DNA of 64,000 nucleotides from Tetradesmus obliquus. Its lineage: Eukaryota > Chlorophyta > Chlorophyceae > Sphaeropleales > Scenedesmaceae. The notes under the pieces were generated by a model that saw only the letters and a program-made list of their open reading frames with translations, did not search any database and was not told the DNA's origin. A program made the translations under genes and the position numbers. The stretch spans positions 186,001 through 250,000 of the forward strand of contig CP126204.1 of assembly GCA_030272155.1 (NCBI GenBank), read 5' to 3'. This document shows, piece by piece, positions 39,161 through 52,852 of the stretch. Position 1 is the stretch's first letter, and every line of letters begins with the position of its first letter.

Positions 39161-42100
39161 TTTGTAGGTGTTGCACCACTGCCATCGCCTGTGGCAGCTT
39201 GCTCAGCACTGCCTGAGCTGCCACCAGCCGCACTGCGGTGAGAGATGCTACTGCCCCTCTTAGCACCAGACAGCTTCCGCCTGCTGCCAATTGTAGCTGC
39301 TGCTGGCGCTGCTGCTGCCAGAATGTCTGCAGCATTGCCTGGTGCTGCTGCAGCTGCAGCAGCAGCTGCTGCTGCTGCTGCTGGCTGCTGTGATCCATAT
39401 CCCTGCTGCTGCTGCTGCTGCTGCGGCGGCGGCGGCTGCTGCGGCTGCTGCGGCTGCTGCGGCTGCAGCTGCTGGGCAAGGCTGCTGCGCCTGGTAGCTT
39501 CAAACTCCTGCATTGCCCTCGCCAGCTCATCCTAAGAGTGGGTAGCAAGCACACAGCAGCACAGCAGACATCCAGGTGAGAGCACAGCTTAAGCTCAAAT
39601 TTTGCCAGCAACCCTAAAAAACTGCTACAGCTGACACACTGAAGACTGCACATGCCTCCCTCACAACGTATCAGCCAACACAGCTCAGCCCACAGCGTCA
39701 GGCCAGCAGCTGCAGCAGTTCATTGCCTTGACGCAGCTGTTGATTCGGCAGACACATTGCACCACAACAGGGCTACAGCAGACACCCTAATCACAAAAGC
39801 TCCGCAGTGCTGCCACAGTTACCAACCTCGCTGAGGTGGCCAGCTGGGTCGTGCTGCAGCTGCTGCGAGTGGTCGATCAGGGCTGCGATACCCAGCCTGG
39901 ACACCGCATCCCTCTGCAGGACACAGCAGCAGCAGCAGCAGCAGCACAGAGCAACACACGTGTCAGCATATTGCAATGCTTTCAGCAGTGATCGCAACCA
40001 TGCATAGCCAGCCAAGAAGCATTGAGCGCACAACCAGTGATACAAGAATACATATGCGGCGAATTATAGATCGAAGCTCGCACCTGCTGCAGCATCTGCC
40101 TCAGGACCTCGTCCTCGCCCGCCACTCGTTTCAGTGCCTCTGCCAGTGCCTCTGGCAGCATTGCGGCACCCCCCACGCTGTACACCTCCTGCTGCTGCTG
40201 CTGATCCAGCGGCACAGCACGCTTGCTCTGGCCCTCCACCACCTGCCCAGCAGCAGAACGGCATGCAACAGCAGCGTGATAAGAGTCTTGACTTGAGACG
40301 CAGCGTCGGCTGAATGCAGTGCATGCATGCAGCGGGGCCAGCTGTTGTTGTGCAGGGCCAGGCAGGCGCTCAGCTGCCACGTCACACACCGAGGAGGAAG
40401 CAGGCAGGCAGGCACACAGTGCTGATGCCAGATCAGCCCGCAGGCCTTTGGTACAGTGTCATGCAGTGCCGCGCAGGTGCAGTGTCATGCAGTGCCGCGC
40501 AGGTGCAGTGTCATGCAGTGCCGCGCAGGTGCAGTGTCATGCAGTGCCGCGCAGGTGCAGTGTCATGCAGTGCCGCGCAGGTGCAGTGTCATGCAGTGCC
40601 GCGCAGGTGCAGTGTCATGCAGTGCCGCGCAGGTGCAGTGTCATGCAGTGCCGCGCAGGTGCAGTGTCATGCAGTGCCGCGCAGGTGCAGTGTCATGCAG
40701 TGCCGCGCAGGTGCAGTGTCATGCAGTGCTGCGCAGGTGCAGTGTCATGCAGTGCCGCGCAGGTGCAGTGTCATGCAGTGCCGCGCAGGTGCAGTGTCAT
40801 GCAGTGCCGCGCAGGTGCAGTGTCATGCAGTGCCGCGCAGGTGCAGTGTCATGCAGTGCCGCGCAGGTGCAGTGTCATGCAGTGCCGCGCAGGTGCAGTG
40901 TCATGCAGTGCCGCGCAGGTGCAGTGTCATGCAGTGCCGCGCAGGTGCAGTGTCATGCAGTGCCGCGCAGGTGCAGTGTCATGCAGTGCCGCGCAGGTGC
41001 AGTGTCATGCAGTGCCGCGCAGGTGCAGTGTCATGCAGTGCCGCGCAGGTGCAGTGTCATGCAGTGCCGCGCAGGTGCAGTGTCATGCAGTGCCGCGCAG
41101 GTGCAGTGTCATGCAGTGCCGCGCAGGTGCAGTGTCATGCAGTGCCGCGCAGGTGCAGTGTCATGCAGTGCCGCGCAGGTGCAGTGTCATGCAGTGCCGC
41201 GCAGGTGCAGTGTCATGCAGTGCCGCGCAGGTGCAGTGTCATGCAGTGCCGCGCAGGTGCAGTGTCATGCAGTGCCGCGCAGGTGCAGTGTCACGCAGTG
41301 CCGCGCAGGTGCAGTGTCATGCAGTGCCGCGCAGGTGCAGTGTCATGCAGTGCCGCGCAGGTGCAGTGTCATGCAGTGCCGCGCAGGTGCAGTGTCATGC
41401 AGTGCCGCGCAGGTGCAGTGTCATGCAGTGCCGCGCAGGTGCAGTGTCATGCAGTGCCGCGCAGGTGCAGTGTCACGCAGTGCCGCGCAGGTGCAGTGTC
41501 ATGCAGTGCCGCGCAGGTGCAGTGTCATGCAGTGCCGCGCAGGTGCAGTGTCATGCAGTGCCGCGCAGGTGCAGTGTCATGCAGTGCCGCGCAGGTGCAG
41601 TGTCATGCAGTGCCGCGCAGGTGCAGTGTCATGCAGTGCCGCGCAGGTGCAGTGTCATGCAGTGCCGCGCAGGTGCAGTGTCATGCAGTGCCGCGCAGGT
41701 GCACCCACCCGCTGAAACAGCTCCCGCGTGGCCATGCCAGCCCACAAACAGAGCTGCGGCACAGTCGACACACAGCACTCGAGTCCACTGGTGCCAGCTT
41801 GCCCGCTCTAAACAGCTGCTGCTTGGCCATGCCAGCACACAAGCAAAGCCATGGCACAGTCAACTCCAGTCCAATGCATTGTGCTGCGCACTGGTGCCAG
41901 GTCACCCGCTCTAAACAGCTCCTGCTTGGCCACGCCAGCACAACAGCAGAGCTGTGACACGGTCAACATACGGCACTCAAGCCCAATGCAGCACAATGCA
42001 GTGCGCTACACGCTGGCGCCTCAGCAGCACTTACCCATTCGAACAGCTCCTGCTTGGCCAGGGCACATGTGTACAGCTGCTGCTCCAGGGTGCCCGCATA

Positions 42101-43150
42101 CAGCAGGTGGTACACGAAGCAGGGGTGGCTCTGGCAGTAGCGCCAGATGCGCGACGTGGCCTGCAACAGTTGAAATGCAGGAGCAGCAGCACCAGTGCAC
42201 GGCTGCTTGTTCAAAGAAGGTTCTGATAGAATGGACAATGTGCACTGCACAGGCATGCACGGCAGCTCATACTGCAGCACGCGACAGTGCTCAACAGCAT
42301 CATTAGCAGCACATGTCGAGGTGTTTGAATAGGCAAGAGGTATGGGCATGATGCAGTTCATGACGATCTGCCACCAAATCAAGCAAACTGCAGGCAGCAG
42401 TATGCTGTCTGACAGAGTTGCTGCTGCTGCTGCCGTCCCACCTGCTTGTTGTGCACGGGGTTCCAGAGAGTGTCGTACAGCACCAGCCGCCTTGCTGCCA
42501 CCAGGTTGATGCCCACGCTGCCTGCCTTGGTGCTCAGCAGCAGCACCTGCAGCCCAGCGCAGCGCAAACTTCATGCTCAATATTACTTGTCAAACACTAT
42601 GGCGTACTTGAGACTTGCAGGCACTCGCACCAAATCAGGAACAGCGGTTGACTGAAGGCAGGAATAACAAGGGGCAGCACCAGCCTTGGTGCTCAGCAGC
42701 AGCACCTGCAGGGCGCACAGCACACACATGCTCCATGCTTTCTGGTCTCTCAGACCATGTGTTCACCCTGCTGCAGTTAACATTGTCAAGATGGTACCAC
42801 GCCCCGCATGTACGTGCCTCTTGCTCATGCATACACATTGCGCCATGTGCAGGGTTGCAAGTTTTTGCCATATTCCACTAAACGCGTACATGCAGGTGCC
42901 TGAAGGTGACGCCCGCCATCCAATGCGCAGCAGACACAATGTCGAAGCGCCTGCTGCTGCCGCTGCTGCTGCTGCTGCAGCTGCAGCGCACACACCTTGC
43001 AGGGTGACTCGCGGTTGTTGAATCTGGCGATGATCGCGGTGCGCTGCTTCTGGCTGACACTGCCGCGGATGCATGTGTAGTCGGTGTCAGGGGCGTAGCT
43101 GAACTGCTGCTGCAGCATGGCCCCTAGGCCGTCCAGCACAGCAAGGCTCT

Positions 43151-43232
<82 letters not shown>

Positions 43233-46101
43233 AATCAGCAACACCAGCAGGATAAACAATTCAGCGTAACAACATAGGATCAGCTCAACGCAACTATACC
43301 GCAGCAAGCTTTGTTTGCATAAATGCGCTTACTGCTGTATATGCCTTCAGCTGATGGACTGTCATGCAGTCCACAATCAGCATGCACGCAAGCTTCCTGC
43401 ACACATTGCGCCACACTGTCTTGGTTTCAGTTCTGTTTGCAGCCGTACACACACCACCCCTGCTCACCTGTGAGAACACCACTAGCTTCTCCCCAGCCTG
43501 CTGGCAGCACAGCTGCACCAGCTGGCACACAAATTCCTCCTTTGGCAGCAGCAGCAGCAGCGCCTGCCGCTGCTCTTGTATTTTTGCGGTGCAGCGCTGC
43601 AGCAGTGCTTCAGCCAGGCCCGGAGGCACCTGCTCCTCTTCTGCTTGGGAGCCCTCCTGGCAGCCCTCCTCACCGGCGGCCTCCAGGGACAGGCCCTGCA
43701 GGGGATGACAAAGGTTCACGGTTAGGTTCGGGTTCAGGAGCCAAAACCCTAAACATCAGGGACACTTCCTCCTCCTCTTCTTGGGGGCCCTCTCAGCTGA
43801 CTGCTGCCGGGGACAGGCCATGCAGGGGATGCCAGAGGGTTTAGAGTTGAGGTTCAGGAGCCAAACCCCTAAATATCAATCTCGCGCCCTGGGTGCCGCA
43901 CATGGGGAGAGCTGCAAGTAGCGCGCCATGTCAGCCACAAAAGCATGCCATGTTGGCGGTACCTGCTCATCTTGTAATATGTACAAATGCAAACGTATGG
44001 CCTGTCCTGCCTCCTCACCTGGCTCGCGGCTGCCCCCTTGCTCCTGAGCTCTGCCATGCCATGGTCATGTGAGTTGAGGATGGACCTCATTGAGTTGAGG
44101 ATGGACCTCATCAGCTGCGTGACAGCACGACGCAGCAGCAGCAGCAGCGCAGCAAATGCTATCAGCTGACCAAGCCAGCAGGGGCCACTACAGTGATGGC
44201 ACATGCAGCTGCATGACCTGGGGGAGGCAGTTTATGGGCTTGCACATACAGCGGATTGCAATGGCTGCGAGCGGCATTTGGTGACGGCAAATGGCCCAAA
44301 ACCGCCATGTTGCATAACATCTGGTACCTTGTAATTGTGCCTGGCTGTTCGACCGTCACCAAACAGCACACAGCAGCCCACGCCGCATCACTGCTGCACC
44401 AAAACCCTCATTTTGCATGGCTGGACCAGCAACACACTTCAAACCTTGCTGCAGCTGGTTTGTGATCAACACACAACCCGATTTGATTCAAGCGCCGTGT
44501 GCCTCACCGCCTGGTCGCGCAGGCTGCTCTTGCCCTGCTCAGCCAGCAGCACCAGCAGCTCCTGCTGTAGCGCCCGCTGCAGCTGCGTGGGTGCCAGCGC
44601 CAGCAGCAGCTCGCGCTTGGGTGGCAGCTCGCGCTGCAAGATGTCAGGGCCGGCCCGCTGGATGAAGCCCTGTACAATGCAGGCATGCAGGTGGCAGCAG
44701 CAGGCAGCAGAGACAACAACATTCAGATCAAGCTGCCGGCAGGTGGCTCTCATGCTTGCTCTCCAGCAGCAGCTCGCGCTTGGGCGGCAGCTCGCACTGC
44801 AAGATGTCAGGGCCGGCGCGCTGGATGAAGCCCTGCGCGTGTGGGTGTGTTGTAAGCGGTTGCCATACGGTACCGCATAGGACGATTTGTACGGCTCCTT
44901 TTCTACTCTGAAGAGCCAAGGTAGGTGCATAGCTGCGCACCCGCCAAGCAATGCTGGACCAGACCAGAAGAGCCCCGCCCATACTCACCAATGCAAGCCA
45001 GGCAACGACACGGACATGCTAAACGAAACTAACTGCTGTTTGTCATCAGGGAGGTTGGCGCAAAGTGCTTGATGACCATGATCTTGCCAACTGCCTCCAC
45101 AGATTCCTGCTTCAACATGCTGAACACCAACGAGTCAACGAGTCAACGAGTCAACGAGCTGCCCCCGGCGACAAGCAAGCTGCTGCAAGGCACAGCAAGC
45201 AGGCCACACGATGGCGCGCTGCAGCGCCGATTACCTGTGTCCGCTGCTGCAGCACGCCCAGCTGTCGAGCCATACAGCGCCTCGCCCCCTGGCCTGCGTC
45301 CTGCGCCTGTCCAGCTGAGATGACATCAGTCAAGCGCCGCAGCTCGTCAGGGCGCATGAAGCCTGGCCGCACCTGCAGCACATAGCAGGACAGGCGATTT
45401 GCCTCATCAGCAGCAGGCAGCGGAGCTGTTGTGAAGTGGCAGACCAGGAGACAGAATGCAGCACCAAGAGCCGCTGTGGAAGCAGTGCCTGCTGCACCAG
45501 CCAACGCACGCTGCGTCAGTTTTCAGTGCAGCTGCAGCTGCCCTGTACGCAGCAGAAGTGTACAGCTGCAGTCAGCCAGGCGATGCGCTGAGAGGGCTCA
45601 CCCAGGTGATGAGCTGCAGGTATTCCTTCACACAGTTCTGCAGCGGGTAGCCGGTCAGCGCCAGGCGGCGGCGCGTGGCCACGCGGCTCATCGCCTCCAC
45701 AATCTGCAGCAGCAGCAGCAGCAGCAGCAGCAGCACACCTGATGAATGCAAGAGCAGTCGCATTGTAGTATTGTGTGCAGGGGCAGCAGTGCATTGATGC
45801 CGCAGAGCCCTCGGCGTGAACGGGCAGCATGGATGCTCATCAGAAGCCATATTGCCGCCTGAGCACTGTAACACCATGATTCAGCGCATCCCTTGCACTG
45901 TAACACCATGATTCAGCGCATCCCTTGCACTGTAACACCATGATTCAGCGCATCCCTTGCACTGTAACACCATGATTCAGCGCATCCCTTGCAACAAGAA
46001 GCAGGCTGCAGCAGCACCCAGGCGCACCTGTGTGTTCTCGTTGCGCAGCACATGTGCCTCGTCAGCCACCACAATGCAGGCTCCCCGCAGCAGCACATCC
46101 C

Positions 46102-46132
<31 letters not shown>

Positions 46133-48234
46133 CTGCAGCCCCCCCTTGAAGAGGTCGTAGCTCAGCAGCAGCACACTGCCCTGCGCAACCCGCCAGGCGC
46201 CTATGACTTCCACCAGCTCCTTGCCGCTGCTGGCCTGTAGGCAGATGTGAAGGGCAGCGGTTAGATGCCAGGGTGCAGCGATTTGACCCCGGGGTCAACC
46301 AGGATGTGCAGAGATTTCATCAGCGTTCAGTGATACGCGACAGTTTTATGTATGGAACAAAGCACTGGATGGCTAGAAGCTGCCGCGCATTGCCTCTTCA
46401 AATCAAGTATGGACTTGTAACAATGCAGTACACACAGACACACAGTGGCTGTCAGGCTGCATACAGCGCAGGCAGCGCCAGGCAGCCGCCGCCCACCATG
46501 GCTGTCCTGGTCAGCTATGTGTGTGTGTGCTGCATGGGTGCAGTCGGAATCATGTAAGCAGAGCATCAACACACACAGTGGCTGCCATATGCAATAGCTC
46601 AGGCAGCGCCAGCCAGCCGCCGCCCACCATGAAGACCTTGGCCCTGGTGAGGCGCGAGCTGCTGGCGTCAGCATCAGCATCAGCATCACTGCTGCTGCCG
46701 CTGCTGCTGCTGCTGCTGCTGCTGCCGCCGCCGCCGGGCAGCCACTTATGGAACTCATCGTGCCAGTTGTGCACCACACCAGAAGGAGCCACCAGCAGTG
46801 CCCGGCCACGCCTGCAGCATGACACGGCAGCAGGGCAGGTGCAGGAGCAACAGCACCATAACCGTGGCATATGAGAAAAGGGGTGGCAGACTTGAGTGAG
46901 CTCAAAGCGCAATGTTCATGCTTGAAAACAGCCGCAGAGGGCAGTGTGGACAATGCAGCATGCAGTGTGCATGCAGGATGCGCTGTGTGTGCCTGCCTGC
47001 TGCTCACCGCTGCTGGAAGAGCAGCCACAGCAGCGCCACTGTCTGCAGCGACTTGCCCAGGCCCATGCTGTGAGCCAGGATGCAGCCGCCGCCAGCAGCA
47101 GCAGCAGCAGCAGCAGCGCCACCGCCGCTGTTGTCAGCAGCAGCAGCAGCAGGAACAGGGCTGTCGCCACCGCGATCGCTGCTGACACTGCCATCAGGCC
47201 CGCTGCTGCCCTCACTGTGCATGGCGCTGCCATCAGGCCCGCTGCTGCTGTCATCCCCGCTGCTGCCGCCGGTGCTGCTGCTAGGGTGCTGTGCCACTAG
47301 GCAGCCCCACATGAAGCGCAGCCCAGCCAGCTGGTGCGGCTTCAGCAGCTGCTGCTGCGGTGACAGGCCAGGCTGCCACCAGGTGAGGGGCAGGCGGGGG
47401 TTCTGCGGTGAACACAGCAGGCAGCAGTGGAGGGGCATCAGCAGGCAGTATCGGTGCACAGAGCATCAGAGGGTGGCCACAGCCTTGATCTGCGCCCAGC
47501 AGCATTGGATGAGGGGGAGGCTGGGGTTCTGCGGTGAACACAGCAGGCAGCAGTGAAGAGGCATCAGCAGGCAGTATCGGTGCACAGAGCAGTAGAGGGT
47601 GGCCACAGCCTTGATCTGCGCCCAGCAGCATTGGATGAGGGGGAGGCTGGGGTTCTGCGCTTAACACAGCAGGCAGCAGTGGCAGGGTATGAGCAGGTGG
47701 CGGAGAGCAAAAAGGAAAGAATGATAACCACAGAGTTCAACGGCACACACAGCATCAGGGGGTGACTACAGCAAAGCAGCGCAGTGGGATGGCATGCTGT
47801 GCATCAGCAGCCAGCCTTCACATTTGTAGCATCTTCAACAAGCAGGCTCATCGGATGGCATTGCTACTGGCAGCGCTACTGAGGCGATCTCAACACAGCC
47901 TAAACACACAGCACTGGTACATGACTAATGATTGGCGCGCTGCTGCACCCTCACAGCACAGTGCTGCACCCTCAATCAATCGCTGACGCCATAGCCGCTC
48001 ACCATGCTGCCAGGCGGCTGGTCATCAAATAGGCAGGCACGCCCAGGGTGTAGCACCACTTCAGGTCGTGCAGCAGCCGGCACAGCAGCAGCAGCAGCAG
48101 CAGCAGCAGCCTCCTCGCCCTGATTGCAGCCAGCAGAGTCACTGTCAGGCTGTGTTGTGATCTGGGCTGTGGGGGCCTGGCCAGTGCTGGGGCCTGGTGA
48201 GGGATCTGCGATGCCTGGCTCATTGCGCCCAGGG

Positions 48235-48278
<44 letters not shown>

Positions 48279-48892
48279 ACCGGGTGCTGCGAGGCGCCTG
48301 CGCTTGGCAGCACCCTGCACACAGCAGCCGCAGGGCAGTGCAGGCAGACGAGAGTTGGGTGAGTTTGCAGCAAGCCAAGGCGGCAGTTGATGTAGCAGCA
48401 TGCACGCTACACATGCTAGCACGCGTGACACCCTACAAGCTGTCTACATGCCAGCTACTGTCTACATGCCAGCTACTGTCTACATGCCACCTACTAAACC
48501 ACAAAGTTTGTAAGAAAGCTTTAAAATCCAGCAACAGCAAAGAATCCATTGAACACACCTGCGGTTGCTGCTCCTCTTGTTCCTCTGCCTCTGACTGCTC
48601 GCGCTCGCGCTCCCGCTGCCGCTTCTGCTGCTGCTGCTGCTGCCGTGGTGGCTCCTCATCATCTGTAGCGATGAAGCTGCCCATGCCATCACTCTCTCCC
48701 TCCTCCTCTCCCTCCTCCTCTCCCTCCTCTTGGTCTTCTTCTTCTTTTTCCTCTTCTTCTCCTTCTTGCTCCTCCTCCTGCTGCTGCTGCTGCTGCTGCT
48801 GCTGGTCCCTGTCTGCATCTTCAGCTGAGCAGGCAAACAGCAGCTCACCGCCAGCCGCTGCACCTGCCCGACCCATCTGGCCCTGCTGGCTG

Positions 48893-48936
<44 letters not shown>

Positions 48937-50227
48937 AAAGGCTGCTGCTGCCTGCTCCGCAGCAGCTGCTGAGGGCAGCTGTGCCAGTGACAGCACGAAG
49001 GACAAAGCCTCATGGCCGTTCACGCTCTCCTCCAGGGCCTGCAAGACAAGAGGACACAGAGCGAGAAGTTACAAGTCCTGCGCATCAGAAGCAGGCAAGC
49101 CTGCTTGAGCCTATGCTCTTCTGTGCGCAAACTAGAGTAGGACAAGGACAAGGACACAGAGCAATACCCCATCCATGTCTCAGTGAGGTGCACGAAACGT
49201 TGCAACAGCCTGGGCACATCCAGCTGCCTGGCTGCATCCCAATGAGCCCTTGCCCTGCTGAGCTTGAGCAACGCACATGAACATGACAGTTCCATGTTAC
49301 ATGTGCACAAGCCAGCAAAAATGGTTTGTACCAGCAAACGGCCGGCTGCCTCACGCAAAGGTGTATTTGTGTGCAGTATATCTTACATAAGCTTTATCTA
49401 AGCGGTAGCAGCTAAACGGCTGTTGCAGATCAATGGTGGCTGGTCAGCATACGCATCTCCGCTTGCCTGGCTGAGTCTTGTGCGGTGCCTGATGTAGCTC
49501 GCTACATTGTCTGCATTGGCCGCCACCAGCTTCTGCGCCGCCTTGTCTAGCTGCAGCTGCTTCTGGCGCTCCTGCTGCTGCAAGATGCTGATGTCAGCAT
49601 GCACCCTGCAGGCGTAACCGCAGCAAGCTAATGAGGAACTCACAGTCATGTATGATGTGATGCAGGCTAGCGTACTGCAGTAACCATTCCAAGGCGGCTG
49701 CACAACAGCAAAGCATGACCGGCTTAGGAACTCTCTCTGCTGCCAACGCCAACTGACCGTCAGTGCGTCGTGCTGCTCTGGTAGCTGCTCCACAGGCCTG
49801 ATGAGCAGGTAAATCCCAGCGCACTTTCTACAACAGCAGGGCAGCAGCACTGCTCGCCACATGCCTCCCTACAGACCCAGCCCCCTCCAGTGCATTGTGC
49901 CTGTGCACAAGTGCACCTCAGACACTGCCGACCCACTGTTGTGCCACCTCACCGCCACTTACGTGTGCCAGGTGACTGCTGCGCCCTCCCACATCTCAGG
50001 CAGCATCCGCAGCCGCCACTGCTGCCGCAGCCGCGCTACATCCTCCGCCACCAGCGCCGCCACCTCCCGCTGCCCTGCTGCCACAAGCGCTGACTGAAAA
50101 GCGCTGCCTAGGCCGCCACCACCAGCAAAGGAGATGCCGAAAGCACCAGCAGGTCCAGCTGCTGAGGAGCCTTCCTTCATGCTGCGCAGCAGCCCAGCCA
50201 GAAAAGTGCCGCCAGGGCCCTCTGTAG

Positions 50228-50266
<39 letters not shown>

Positions 50267-52819
50267 CCGGAGTGCTGGGGACTGCCGGCATGGTTGCAGC
50301 ATCCGGCCTGTGGACTGGCCGGCGCTTCTTCCGCCTGATGGCAGCAGCGGAACACAACAAGAGGGAAGCATGCATAGGCCGGCAGTACAATCTTAGAGCC
50401 ACAGAACTTTCAAACACCAGCAAGAACTGCACAACCTTTGCACAGATTGCAAGCATGACGTGCATCCATCTGTAACTGCATGTTGTAAACCTGTGGGCCA
50501 TGACAGCCAGTGTTGCACCATACGTTTGAAACGTTTAAACACGATAAGTTTTTATACGCGTTTTAAAGGTTTCCATATTTTCGATCTAGCCTTGAAACGC
50601 GGTCAGAAAACGCGGGGCACAGAACATGTCGTACAGCTGCACGTGCTGCACTACCTGCTGCAGTTGCGATTACTGTACTATGAGTTGCAGGAAAGACAAT
50701 AGACGATTATGAAAGACACCCTAAATACTTCAAACGCGTTTACATTCTCCTGACAGACTGGTAGCTTGCAGCAAACATGTGTGTGTGTACACACTCACTG
50801 TCACAGGCCAGCACTGGCGGGTGCCACTAACTTTTCAGCCCGTTTCGAAACGTATCGTATTAAAACGCGTTTAAAATTTGTTCAATTTGCCAAGTTGCAC
50901 GTTTCATGCAACCCTGATGACAGCAAAAGCAAAATTTGAAAAGTACCAGCACACTTGAACTGACGGGGCGCCTCACCTGCTGCCATGCGCCGCTGCAGCA
51001 CCATCATCACCATCACCAGCAGTAGCAGCAGCAGCAGCCTGCCGCTCTTGCCGCCGCTGCTCTGCCGCCTGCTGTCGCCGCAGCTCTGCTGCATCCTGCC
51101 GCCGCTGCTCCTGCAGCAGCTGCTGGTACTCCCGCTCATCATCTGCATCAAGGTCTGCCTCATCCCATGCCCTAGACTGCACTGCGCCACCAGGAACTTC
51201 ACCAAACACAACCCTGAAGTGGCTGGCTGCAGCACAGCGATCTCCACTGTGAACTTCACTGTGAACTTCTCCTTCAGGGGCTTCCTGCTCATCTTGCCAG
51301 CCCAGGTCAGCCCTGAGGTCAGCCAGGTCCTTCAGCACATCAGCCATGCTGCCCTGCAGGTGGCGCACCAGCTCGCTGCTGCTGTTGCTGCCAGCACCAG
51401 CAGCAGCTATGGTTGGGTGGCTGCAGGGCAGTATGACAGGCGCCAGCAAGCAGCGGAGCAGTCAAAACTTGAGATGATGTGTCACTTGAATTGGTTGGTT
51501 GCACAGCGGATCGCAGGTGAACGGATGCTCAGGCATGTTGCTTGCATGATGTTGCGTGCTGGCAGGCGCTGTTGCAGGAGCCCAGAGGTCAGCTGCCTGC
51601 AAACTCTTGCCGCTGCTGCGGTCAAAGACAATGGGACAGAGGCAAGCCAGCATGTGGGTCAGCTGCAGAACAAGATAACAGGCTGCGCGCTTCAATCACA
51701 GGCTGCTGCTGCTGCTGCTGCTGCTTTACCAGCCATTGCGCCTCACATGTCATCATTGGCAGCCAGGCGTCCATCTTCTGTGTGGGCCAGGAAGGGCAGC
51801 TCGTTGGCGTAGCAGCCGGCAGTGCGGCAAGGGTCGCCTGCAGCGCAGCAGGTGTGTAAGACTGTGTGAGAACGGTGTGGTAATGAGGCTGCCTGCAGCG
51901 CAGGAGATGCATGAGAGTGTGTGAGAACGGTGTGGTTATGCGGCTGCCTGCAGCAATTTAGCAGTGAGGTGCGGGCTGCCTACACTGTCACAGTGTGCCA
52001 GTGGCACAGGTGCGCGCAAAACGTGACGTCAAGAAACACAAGCAGAGGCAGGAACTGCAAAGTGCGTGCGCTGCAATGCAGCTTTGCAGTGCTGCGCTGT
52101 TGCACCGGATTCAGCAATGCATGTGCAACGCATGCTGTGAGCACGCATGTGCAGGATCACCAAACAATGTCCGAACGTGGGCTCACCTGGTAGATGCACT
52201 CGCAGCATTGCCGTGTGCGTGTCGTCAGGAGCAGCAATGTCGATGTCATCACAGCCAGCCAGGCGGTACTGCTCAATGGCAGCAGCCTCACAAGCATCCC
52301 AGGCACCGCCACCTGCTGCTGCTGCTGCTGCTGCTGTGGCAGTACCTGGCTGGCTGCCGCCGCTGCCTTGACTAAGGCTGCTGCTGCTGCTGCCTGCAGG
52401 CGGCTGAGGCCCCAGCTCGGCACTGCTGCGTGCAACTGCTGCTGCCTGCGCGGCAGCATTGTCACGGAAAATGGGTTGACGTGCAGGCTTCTGCTGCCGC
52501 TGCTGCTGCTGCTGCTGCCTGTGGTTATCAACAATGGGCGGCGTTGGCATTCCTTGCGTGTCATGCTGCTGCTGCTGCTCTGGCTGCTGCGGTTCAGGAC
52601 TTGCGTGAGCTGCTGCTGCTGCTGCCGGAGCATGGCTGCTCACTTCTCCATCATCAACAGCAGGCGATGCTGCTGGTCGTGCCTCCTCCTGCTGCTGCTG
52701 CTGCAGGTCTACTGTAGCAGCCGTTGCCTCCTCCTCACCTCCCAGCACTTCTGTCGGCATCATTGGTGAGCTGGCATCACTGGCTGCTGCTGGGGGTGTG
52801 ACAGCCACACTGAGTAACA

Positions 52820-52852
<33 letters not shown>

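Noticed and set aside
40456-41703. CRISPR array
   Set aside because: Units are directly adjacent with no spacers and the genome is eukaryotic.
40314-41957. Plus-strand frames of 547, 531 and 419 codons
   Set aside because: All run through the 26-bp minisatellite, which simply lacks stops in every forward frame, and the region is an intron of the minus-strand SNF2 gene.
45050-45117. An extra SNF2 exon (LKQESVEAVGKIMVIKH on the minus strand)
   Set aside because: The flanking exons 45372-45235 and 44669-44508 join in phase and align with the ATRX linker without it.
37593-49108. Many polyQ, polyA, polyS, polyC and polyL frames on both strands
   Set aside because: CAG/CTG runs are open in most frames; only those that continue into splice-consistent SNF2 exons were kept.
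49150-49225. A SNF2 exon encoding LDVPRLLQRFVHLTETWM on the minus strand
   Set aside because: It has plausible splice sites and could solve the unresolved junction near 49400, but its phase does not fit the exon starting at 49038; kept only as a possibility.
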